Assembly (NCBI GenBank): GCA_934436435.1
Contig: CAKSAN010000004.1
Coordinates: 1 to 64,000 of the forward strand
Direction: 5' to 3'
DNA length: 64,000 nt
DNA from: an uncultured Acetatifactor sp.
GTDB taxonomy: Bacteria; Bacillota; Clostridia; Lachnospirales; Lachnospiraceae
Positions within the stretch are counted from its first letter, which is position 1. Every line of letters starts with the position of its first letter. Below the pieces are notes generated by a model. The model saw only the letters and a list, made by a program, of their open reading frames with translations. It was not told where the DNA came from and ran no database searches. Position numbers and translations under genes: made by a program. Positions 56,298 to 64,000 of this stretch are shown piece by piece.

Positions 56298-59200
56298 ATG
56301 AAGCGAAAAACATGTAAAGTAGCAAAACAGGTAGTAACCATGTTACTTTGTGCAGGTCTTATTGGGGGATCTTTGCCGATGGATGTACTGGCAGAGGAAA
56401 TGCAGACCATGCAGGGCAACGTGGAAACCGGTGAAGAAGCCGGAGCAGAAACAGAAGCCCAGGCGGAACCGGAACCCGGAGTAGAGGAAGAAGCCGTTAC
56501 ACCGTCGACAGATTCTGTTTCCGATGGAAATGGAATTGCGTTAATGAGTCAAAGCGCTTCCGCATCGCATATTGCCACTTATGTGGGGAAAATTCCGCAA
56601 GGAATTGAATGGGAAACGGGCGTAAAGGAGGACACCTTTGGCGAGGCGTACAGTACAGTAACTGCAAAGGCAGCAGATGGAACCAACTATACGGTTGAGG
56701 TGGTACCGGAGGGAATCGTTTACTTTATTGACAATGTTACAACAAACTTTTCAGAAGCTACGACAGAACCTTTCGAAGCAGTAAAGACTCTGGCAGGCAG
56801 CCAACTGGTGAACACGGTGTACGACCAGCAGAAGACAACGGACAATACTTGGGGGCTGGTAGATACTGATGCTGGAACGAAGGCGTATAGCAATATTACT
56901 TCGGATAAAACCGCAACAGGCATTTACGGAAATAATAATGCTGTGGGAGAAACTTTATCTTATGCTTTGTATCTGGAAGCAGGAACCTATACCATTACTT
57001 CCGGTCACCGGGAATGGTGGAGCCAGAATCGCCCCATGGATGTGCTGTTAAAAACAGATGTGGGAGAGACCACCATAGGAAGGGTTTCTGTCAGCAATAA
57101 TGTTAAGAGTGCACAGTTTTCTTATACTTTTACGCTGGACACCGCACAGACGGTAACATACACCCTGAAAAGTACAGCCAATCAGGCACCTGTTGTAAGC
57201 TGGATCGGAGTATCGAAATATACCGTCAATGAATCGGAATATTTGGGACAGGCTCTGGAGGACAACGATCAACTGACCGTCCGTTCCGGTGCAGCACTGG
57301 AAGCAGACAGCGGTACAGGAAAGCAGCTTTCCGTTACAGGCGGCTGGGTCAGCGGTGGCATTTCCAATGCAGGAGCAACCATAAAGGATGCTCCCAGCCT
57401 GTTCCAGAGAAAACAGTTCACGTTAAATCTTAATTTGAAGTATAGTTACATAGAGGAAGGGACAGGAAGCCGTGCGGCAGTTTTCATTGGTAATTCTGAT
57501 GCCACAGCCTTCCGTATGATTCCGGCAAAGACAAAGGAACAGTCTGTGCTGAGAGTAGGAGCAAACAGCGTAGCAAAAGATTATCTGCTTTCAACGGCTC
57601 TTACGGCAGGACAGTGGCATGCCCTTTCTGTTGTTTATACAGAGGATGATCAACAGGGCTATGCAACCGTATATTGTGATGGTGCAAAGGTGCTGGATGC
57701 CACAGGAATCGGCTTTAAGTTAAGCAGTACCACAAATCTGGAAACCGGAATTGGTGCATCTTATGGAACCAGTTATTTATGTAATGGTACTTATGACAAT
57801 ATTGTTGTAAATGCAACGGCTGCAACAGAGGAAGAAGCCATTGCGGAAACACAGGCAAGACTGGAAGCTATGAACAGTATTACCCAGACAGACGGCAACG
57901 TAGTGATTTCCGGTACGGATGTTGACAAGGCAGCAAAAAATATCAACGGCCTGACTTATAAGGGTTTTGGCATGTTAAACGGTAACAGTACCAGTAACCT
58001 GCTGCTAGATTATAAAGCAGAGCATCCCGATAAATATTGGGAAATGATGCAGTATCTTTTTGGTGGGGATTATCCGTTGTTTACTCATATCAAAATGGAA
58101 ATGGGTAATGACGGAAATAATTCCACCGGTGCAGAAGCCTGTACCATGCGTTATGAGGATGAAGAGGCAGACGCTTCCCGTTCTCCCGGATTTGTTATGG
58201 CAGCAGATGCTAAAATGATCAATCCCAATGTAAAAATCAGCATATTGCGTTGGGAGATGCCGGCATGGGTATCGGCAAAGTGGAAGAACAATACCGGCAA
58301 TCAGGGCTATGAGGCAGTTTATAAATGGTATAAGGAAACTATTTTTGATGCCTATGAGAAGTATGGCTATATAGTGGATTTTATCGACCCGGACAAAAAT
58401 GAAACCACAAATCCCGACGAGGATTTTATCAAATGGTTTGCAAACAGAGTAGAAAACGAAACAGAATTTCCTTCTTATATGGATGAGAAAGCGATCAAGG
58501 CATATCAAAACATCCGAATCATTGCATCGGATGAAAACAAGTCTTTACAGATCGTGCCATCCATGAGAAGTGACAGTGAGTTATATAATGCAGTAGATAT
58601 TATCGGTTTCCATTATCGTACCAGTGCCACAGATGATTATATTAAAATGGCAGATGTGGATGATAAGGAGGTGTGGTACAGCGAAGGCTGTGCAACCTTC
58701 GGTTATACGGAATTACAGGAAAATAAGACAAGCGAATACGGCAGAGGTACTATCGGCGGCTATCAGAGTCCACTGGCTCTGGCAGACAGCTTCATTAATG
58801 CCTTCACCGGTTCCCGCAGAACCCATTATATTTTCCAGCCTGCTATCGGTTCTTTTTATGAAGGAATCCAGTATGGACATAAGGAGCTGTTAAGTGCAAG
58901 AGATCCCTGGAGCGGTTATATCCATTATGATCCGGCTCTCTATATGATTGCTCACTTTGCACAGTTTGCGGTTACCGGCTGGGAGGATACAGATCCTTCC
59001 CAAAATGAGATCTGGAGGGTGATCACTAACGCAACCTCCGGCTCCTTCGGCTCCAGCGACAATGAGCATCAGACGGCAGGCATTGACGGAAAAGCAAGCT
59101 ATATGACGCTGGCTGCTCCTGATAAGGAAGATTTCTCCGTTATTTTTGTAAATAATACAAAAAACGAAAAGACGTTTAAAATTACAGTAGAGGATATGGC

Positions 59201-62200
59201 AGTAGCATCCGGTGCAACTTTAAAGATCTGGACCACTAGCACGGACAAGTATTTGCAGAAAAATGATACTGACGCAGAACAGAAGGACGGTGGCTGGTAT
59301 GTAACGGTTCCTGCTTATGGTATGGTAACAGCAACCACGCTTGACACTACTCCCGCAAGAACTCCTGAGGAGGAGATCCACAATGCGGATAGAACGGTTC
59401 TTGATACGGACAGCACCGGACGCAGACAGGATACTACGGACAATGTACTTTATGCAGATGATTTTGAATATGCGGAAGAACCTGCGATGGAGCAGTATAA
59501 TGCAAAAACCAAAGTAACAACCAGTGTAGATTACCTGACTGCAAGAGGAAATGAGCCAAGATATTTTTTGGATACCCATGGCGCTTATTTTGTGGAAAAC
59601 GGAAAATTAAAGGCAGATCTTTCCACCAGCGTAGGACAGTGGAACGGCGGTGAACCATCTACCATTGTGGGAGATTTCCGCTGGATGGATTATACGGCTT
59701 CTCTGGATGTACAGATCCCCAATGCTTCCGCAGATACTTATGCAAGACTTGGTATCCGTACTCAGACAGGCATGAACTGGAATCAGAGTGGCTATACACT
59801 GGAAATTAACGGTGTCGGTTCCTGGAAACTGTATCGTGTGGGTACAGCAGTGGCCAACGGCAGCGCAGAAGCAAATGCAGACGGCAGATATCAGTTAAAG
59901 CTGGCAGCGCTGGGTGACACCATCACTGCGTTTGTTGACGGAACACAGGTGACAAGCTATCAGGATTCCACACCGATGCTCTCCGGACGTATTAAAATAA
60001 GTAATAATTGGAAACAGGTATATTATGATAATCTTCTGGTAGAAAAGATTGCTGGAGGAACGGCTTATGCTTTGTCTATGATAGACGGACAGGACGACAG
60101 CGTATCATACGAAGGGGACTGGACCATTGACAATCCCGGCAGCGGAAGTGCAGACAACTGGTATCGTACTGTTTCCGTATCCAATGCAGCCGGAGCTTCC
60201 TTGATTTTCCCTGTCTATGGTGCTGGCTTTGCCATTATCGGACCAAACAGTGCGGGAACGAAGTTTGATATTTATGTAGATAATGCTCTTGTAGCAGAAA
60301 ATGCTGAAACAAAGGCAACCTCTAACCGTTATGAGTCCTACAGCTACAGTGGTCTTGCTTTGGACAGCCATACCGTAAAGGTAGTGGTAAAGAGTGGTAC
60401 ATTGAAAGTAGATGCTTTGTATGCACTGGGTGAAAGCACACAGGCAGATGAAAATGCTCTGGTCAGCGTAGAAACCACATTCCCTGACAGCTATGCGGTA
60501 GTACAGGGGCAGACAATTAACGGATTACCGGAAACTGTGCAGGTAAAAACAGGAACCGGCAGCGTTGTAACAAAGCCTGTGATATGGAGTAACAATACCG
60601 CAGAACATTTTACAGCAGCTTATGAAACCACCAGTGTAACCGGTGTGGTACAGGAAGGTGTAAACAGCTTTGGTGCAAAGCTTTCCATAACGATTCCGGT
60701 AGAAGTAGTTCCTAAAAATGTAGTTTATTATATTGATATGGTAAAGGGAACGCCGGATGAAAATGCAGCGACAGAATCCTTTGCGGCGATAAAGGCTTTG
60801 AGAGGCGGCGCACTGTTAAATCAGGCAGCAGACCAGCTGAAGACAGACAGCAATACATGGGGACTGGTTGATACAGATGCCGGGACCAAAGGGTATACCG
60901 ATACAAAAGATAAGACAGCTACGGGTATTTACGGTGCAAACAATGCTTCCGGGGAAACCTTAAGCTATCGGCTTACGTTGGAGCCGGGGACTTATACCAT
61001 TACCTCTGCACACAGAGAATGGTGGGGCATGACGAGACCCATGAAGCTTACAGTTACGGTAGATGATATAGATCTGGATGCGGGAACTATTCAGGTAGAC
61101 AGCAGCAATACGACGGTACAGAATTCTTATAGCTTCTCTGTAGGCCGGAAGCAGACGATAACTTATACCATTACCGCAACCGGAACACAGGCCCCAGTTG
61201 TCAGCTGGCTTGCAGTATGCAGGACAGGCGAGGCACAGGAGCAGGAGCCGTATGACAGCATTCCCGGCATAACCGGCAGCGTTATCCGTGCAACAAATGG
61301 TAAGGCAATGCAGGCGCACGGCGGATCTGCGGCAGCCATGAAGGAAGGAACCGGAGAGGGCTGTGTAAATATGGATCTTGATGGAGACGGTGAAATCACG
61401 CAAGGCAAAAGGGTATACCTGTGGTATGGTGAGGACAAGACAAACAATACCAGACCAGTAGACGGTGTACGCTGTTATGTTTCCACAGATCTTTATAACT
61501 GGACAGACAGAGGAACCGTTCTGTATCTGCAGAGCAGCATCCTTCCGGTTGAAGCATCCTCCGAGAAAGCAGTTACTTCCTCCGCAGGTGCAAATGGAAC
61601 AGGAACGACACAGAACTATCCAACCATGCAGTTAAGCAGTACTAATTTTGAACAGCTCAAGGCGTGGGGTAAATTATCACAGGCACCGGAAGGAGTGACA
61701 GAAAAGCAGTTTAAGGATGTAAAGCAGTTCTTAAGAGCGTATGTTACGGAGTTTGAAAAAGAGCCCGTCAGTGCAGAGGACATTACCTGGATTGCAAAAA
61801 GCTATGATGAAACACCGATAGAAGCTGCAAGCTTTTTGTATCCTGACAGCACTACACAGGGTACACAGATTGTGTCCAGATTACAGCTTGCTTTTGAAGG
61901 ACTTTACGGAAACTATTGTATTACCGAGCGTCCTAAAATGGTATATAATGAAAAGACTGGCAAGTTTGTGATAATCTTCCACGCAGACGGTCCTTTGTAC
62001 AACAATGAAAAGCTGTATAATTGGGTACAGAACGGCTTGCAGGGCAACTGTGATGCCAGCCGCTACAGTCGTGCGATGGTAGGATTTGCAGTAAGTGATA
62101 CACCGTTTGGTCCTTTTGAACTGGTAAACATTACCCGTATGAATTATGATGAGAGCCTGAATGCACAGAGATTAGGCGAAGCGCGTGATATGACGGTATT

Positions 62201-64000
62201 CGTCGATGATGTGGATGCAGACCAGGACGGAGCTAAGGATGCTTATGTGATCTATTCCAGTGAAATGAATGCGAAGCTGTATGCGTCTTTATTAAACAGC
62301 GAATATACGGGACCTACAGCAAGGGGCAATGAGGCAGATGAGACCCAGATGGCGGCAAGGCTGGTATCTGATAACAGCAGGGAAGCTCCGGCACTGTTAA
62401 AGTACGATGGCTGGTATTATATGATAACCAGCGGAACAGATGGTTGGAACAGCACGGCGCATATCTATTACCGCAGCCAGAATATTTTATCCGGATGGGA
62501 AAAGGTAGGAAATCCGGCAAAGAACGATACCGGAAAATGCTTTGATACGCAGGTGACCTATATCATACCTCTGGATGCAGAAGCAGGTAGATTTATTTAC
62601 ATGGGAGATCGTTGGAATGGCAACAAGCTTTCCGACAGCCGTACAGTATGGCTGCCCATGCAGGTAAATGCCACGGATCATACGATTTCTATTTTGAACC
62701 GTAGCAGCTGGAAGACAGAGGAACTGGATGAACTGCTTCCGGTTATTGTGAAGACGGCATTACCAGAGGTGACGTGGACAGACGGAAACAATCTGCCGGA
62801 AAAGGTGACGGTGATTTATAAGGGACAGACGATGGAAAGCAAAGTAGCCTGGGAGAAAAGCTCATACCAGACACTTGGCACGGTCACAGTGACAGGTAAG
62901 CTGACAGATTGCGGTAATGTGGAGATTTCAGCAGAAATGCTAGTATGCCCCAAGGATGCAGTTTATTTTGTAAATGCCTCTAAGGATCCTGTCAGTGATG
63001 ACTATACGTCAATCATGGAAAAACTGTCCGATACCATTCAGCATACAGCAGATCGTCATGACGGAGCTTACAGCGAAGAAACAGGATTTGGTTATGTGGG
63101 TGCAGAAGGAAAACTTCGAAACAGCACAGATGACATTTACCAGAGCCTGCGATATGCAGCATCCAAAACAGGCAGCATCAGCTATCGGTTTGATCTGGAA
63201 ACGGGAAAATATAACGTTTATGTGGGAATGTTTGATCCCTCCAGCTGGTATGACGGGAAACGTTATGCAGATGTTAAGATAAATGACGAAATTGTAACGG
63301 AAAAGTATCACTATCAGAAACAGACACCGGAAACACTGGTCTATGAGGCAGTAGAAGCAGGAGAGGACGGTACGCTTACCGTAACGATTACTCCCAATGC
63401 AGCAACCTCCAGCGCCGTACAGGTCAGCTTTATCGTTGTGACGAAGATGGCAGCAGAAACACCGGAACCCAGTGCAAGTCCGGAACCCAGTGTAAGCCCA
63501 GAGCCTACGGGGACACCGGAACCCACTGCAAGTCCGGAGCCTACGGAAAAGCCGGAACCCACTGCAAGTCCGGAGCCTACGGAAAAGCCGGAACCCACCG
63601 CAAGTCCGGAGCCTACGGAAAAGCCGGAACCCAATGTAAGTCCGGAGCCTGCGGGAACACCGGAACCCAATGTAAGTCCGGAGCCTGCGGGAACACCGGT
63701 ACCTACCGTGAGTCCTGCAACGACAAATGCACCGCAGGATGCGGATACTCCATCAGCAAGTAATCAGGATACGTTGGTACAGAGTCCTGACAGCAGTGTA
63801 GCACCTAAGGCTACAGCAGCTTCCAACGCTGCAATAACGCCGGTGCCTTCTACAGCTAAGACACCGCAGGTAACACAACAGCCGCAGCAGGCTTCGACGA
63901 AGAAGGAAAGTGAGCCGGTAAGAGTCAATAATAGTGGAGAAGCGAAGGAAGTAGGCTGGGCAAATATTTTGAACAGTATTTCTCGGGATCTGGCAGCAGG
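56298..64000 (+). CDS. Giant secreted GH59 + GH43 galactan-degrading enzyme (partial)
   Basis: Open from ATG 56298 past the window end, over 2560 codons. A signal peptide ends near VLAEE. Then: a beta module (about 138-312) with NTWGLVDTDAGTK and TYTITSGHREWW; a LamG-like domain (318-512); a GH59 galactocerebrosidase-like domain (530-1020) with NGLTYKGFGMLNGN, probable acid/base Glu702 (DKNETTN) and nucleophile Glu796 (VWYSEGCATFG); two beta-sandwich parts (1050-1390); an Ig-like domain; a second copy of the first module (1473-1644, HREWWGMTRP); a GH43 domain like subfamily 24 exo-galactanases (1660-2140: MQAHGG, YLWYGE, YVSTDLYNWTD, ITERPKMVYNE); an Ig-like domain; a third diverged module (2220-2385); and a Pro-rich repeat. 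The target is probably arabinogalactan or mucin-like galactose chains. The anchor, if any, is beyond the window. Confidence 0.88.
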   Translation, partial: MKRKTCKVAKQVVTMLLCAGLIGGSLPMDVLAEEMQTMQGNVETGEEAGAETEAQAEPEPGVEEEAVTPSTDSVSDGNGIALMSQSASASHIATYVGKIPQGIEWETGVKEDTFGEAYSTVTAKAADGTNYTVEVVPEGIVYFIDNVTTNFSEATTEPFEAVKTLAGSQLVNTVYDQQKTTDNTWGLVDTDAGTKAYSNITSDKTATGIYGNNNAVGETLSYALYLEAGTYTITSGHREWWSQNRPMDVLLKTDVGETTIGRVSVSNNVKSAQFSYTFTLDTAQTVTYTLKSTANQAPVVSWIGVSKYTVNESEYLGQALEDNDQLTVRSGAALEADSGTGKQLSVTGGWVSGGISNAGATIKDAPSLFQRKQFTLNLNLKYSYIEEGTGSRAAVFIGNSDATAFRMIPAKTKEQSVLRVGANSVAKDYLLSTALTAGQWHALSVVYTEDDQQGYATVYCDGAKVLDATGIGFKLSSTTNLETGIGASYGTSYLCNGTYDNIVVNATAATEEEAIAETQARLEAMNSITQTDGNVVISGTDVDKAAKNINGLTYKGFGMLNGNSTSNLLLDYKAEHPDKYWEMMQYLFGGDYPLFTHIKMEMGNDGNNSTGAEACTMRYEDEEADASRSPGFVMAADAKMINPNVKISILRWEMPAWVSAKWKNNTGNQGYEAVYKWYKETIFDAYEKYGYIVDFIDPDKNETTNPDEDFIKWFANRVENETEFPSYMDEKAIKAYQNIRIIASDENKSLQIVPSMRSDSELYNAVDIIGFHYRTSATDDYIKMADVDDKEVWYSEGCATFGYTELQENKTSEYGRGTIGGYQSPLALADSFINAFTGSRRTHYIFQPAIGSFYEGIQYGHKELLSARDPWSGYIHYDPALYMIAHFAQFAVTGWEDTDPSQNEIWRVITNATSGSFGSSDNEHQTAGIDGKASYMTLAAPDKEDFSVIFVNNTKNEKTFKITVEDMAVASGATLKIWTTSTDKYLQKNDTDAEQKDGGWYVTVPAYGMVTATTLDTTPARTPEEEIHNADRTVLDTDSTGRRQDTTDNVLYADDFEYAEEPAMEQYNAKTKVTTSVDYLTARGNEPRYFLDTHGAYFVENGKLKADLSTSVGQWNGGEPSTIVGDFRWMDYTASLDVQIPNASADTYARLGIRTQTGMNWNQSGYTLEINGVGSWKLYRVGTAVANGSAEANADGRYQLKLAALGDTITAFVDGTQVTSYQDSTPMLSGRIKISNNWKQVYYDNLLVEKIAGGTAYALSMIDGQDDSVSYEGDWTIDNPGSGSADNWYRTVSVSNAAGASLIFPVYGAGFAIIGPNSAGTKFDIYVDNALVAENAETKATSNRYESYSYSGLALDSHTVKVVVKSGTLKVDALYALGESTQADENALVSVETTFPDSYAVVQGQTINGLPETVQVKTGTGSVVTKPVIWSNNTAEHFTAAYETTSVTGVVQEGVNSFGAKLSITIPVEVVPKNVVYYIDMVKGTPDENAATESFAAIKALRGGALLNQAADQLKTDSNTWGLVDTDAGTKGYTDTKDKTATGIYGANNASGETLSYRLTLEPGTYTITSAHREWWGMTRPMKLTVTVDDIDLDAGTIQVDSSNTTVQNSYSFSVGRKQTITYTITATGTQAPVVSWLAVCRTGEAQEQEPYDSIPGITGSVIRATNGKAMQAHGGSAAAMKEGTGEGCVNMDLDGDGEITQGKRVYLWYGEDKTNNTRPVDGVRCYVSTDLYNWTDRGTVLYLQSSILPVEASSEKAVTSSAGANGTGTTQNYPTMQLSSTNFEQLKAWGKLSQAPEGVTEKQFKDVKQFLRAYVTEFEKEPVSAEDITWIAKSYDETPIEAASFLYPDSTTQGTQIVSRLQLAFEGLYGNYCITERPKMVYNEKTGKFVIIFHADGPLYNNEKLYNWVQNGLQGNCDASRYSRAMVGFAVSDTPFGPFELVNITRMNYDESLNAQRLGEARDMTVFVDDVDADQDGAKDAYVIYSSEMNAKLYASLLNSEYTGPTARGNEADETQMAARLVSDNSREAPALLKYDGWYYMITSGTDGWNSTAHIYYRSQNILSGWEKVGNPAKNDTGKCFDTQVTYIIPLDAEAGRFIYMGDRWNGNKLSDSRTVWLPMQVNATDHTISILNRSSWKTEELDELLPVIVKTALPEVTWTDGNNLPEKVTVIYKGQTMESKVAWEKSSYQTLGTVTVTGKLTDCGNVEISAEMLVCPKDAVYFVNASKDPVSDDYTSIMEKLSDTIQHTADRHDGAYSEETGFGYVGAEGKLRNSTDDIYQSLRYAASKTGSISYRFDLETGKYNVYVGMFDPSSWYDGKRYADVKINDEIVTEKYHYQKQTPETLVYEAVEAGEDGTLTVTITPNAATSSAVQVSFIVVTKMAAETPEPSASPEPSVSPEPTGTPEPTASPEPTEKPEPTASPEPTEKPEPTASPEPTEKPEPNVSPEPAGTPEPNVSPEPAGTPVPTVSPATTNAPQDADTPSASNQDTLVQSPDSSVAPKATAASNAAITPVPSTAKTPQVTQQPQQASTKKESEPVRVNNSGEAKEVGWANILNSISRDLAA
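63462..63715 (+). repeat. PEPTxSPEPTxx-coding tandem repeats
   Basis: Roughly seven units with a 36-base period encode variants of PEPTASPEPTEK, a Pro/Glu/Thr linker inside the giant glycosidase. Such stretches span the wall or carry O-glycans. Near-identity of the units suggests slippage or recombination. The opposite strand is open as a Gly/Ser repeat, a mere shadow. Confidence 0.85.

Noticed and set aside
63341..63670. Gly/Ser-repeat frame on the minus strand
   Set aside because: It is the complement of the PEPTxSPEPT repeats of the giant glycosidase.

Overview
The window reads as chromosome of a Gram-positive, anaerobic Clostridia member, most likely a gut Lachnospiraceae species (inference). 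The support is a long anaerobic (early cobalt insertion) cobalamin operon under a cobalamin riboswitch, several lipobox lipoproteins, CcpA-type cre sites, an LtaS-family sulfatase, a YitT protein, a pyrBI pair with a zinc regulatory chain, and a giant secreted glycosidase. Nearly all genes lie on the + strand and many overlap by 1 to 45 bases. I found no tRNA, rRNA, CRISPR array, phage gene or recognisable transposase.

Layout. 1-720: a 22-residue hydrophobic peptide whose ribosome site is held in a hairpin, then a promoter, a cobalamin riboswitch and an intrinsic terminator. 721-22500: the B12 locus. It opens with three lipoproteins (a CbiK-type chelatase, a two-domain beta protein and a binding protein) and a BtuCD-type importer. 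The pathway genes follow: cbiP, cobT, cobU, cobS, a degenerate cobU paralogue, cobC, cbiB, cobD, three 73-bp tandem repeats, cbiC, cbiD, cbiF, cbiG, cbiH, a cbiJ-cbiE-cbiT fusion and cbiA. No cbiL, corrinoid adenosyltransferase or CbiMNQO cobalt importer is present in the window. 22577-30359: assorted genes (Fic protein, DUF362 ferredoxin-like protein, a glycosyltransferase fused to a MarR-like winged helix, citrate synthase, TetR regulator, DUF2974 hydrolase, class I amidotransferase-like peptidase).

30535-36857: the F1Fo ATP synthase operon atpB-E-F-(H+A)-G-D-C, in which delta and alpha form one reading frame. 36986-42283: envelope genes (LtaS-like sulfatase, YfhO-like protein, YitT protein). 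42317-48292: an AraC regulator divergent from a 5-keto-4-deoxyuronate (pectin) catabolic operon: kduI, kduD, an RpiB/LacAB-type isomerase, eda fused to a VOC-like domain, and kdgK. 48492-49832: a DUF4143 ATPase flanked by a short repeated element. 50091-53806: a graveyard of a sugar ABC importer (LplB-LplC-solute-binding protein) and a GH42 beta-galactosidase, collapsed by deletions, one nonsense codon and one frameshift. 53880-56031: pyrI, pyrB and a nitroreductase on the minus strand. 56298 to the window end: one open frame of more than 2560 codons for a secreted GH59 + GH43 galactan-degrading enzyme with repeated modules and a Pro-rich repeat.

Physiology (inference): a polysaccharide fermenter that makes or salvages cobalamin, degrades pectin-derived uronates and arabinogalactan-type glycans under catabolite control, and runs an ATP synthase whose delta-alpha fusion poses a subunit-stoichiometry puzzle. 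The most noteworthy items are that fusion, the hairpin-controlled micropeptide, the 73-bp repeats inside the B12 operon, the glycosyltransferase-MarR fusion and the chimeric pseudogene array.
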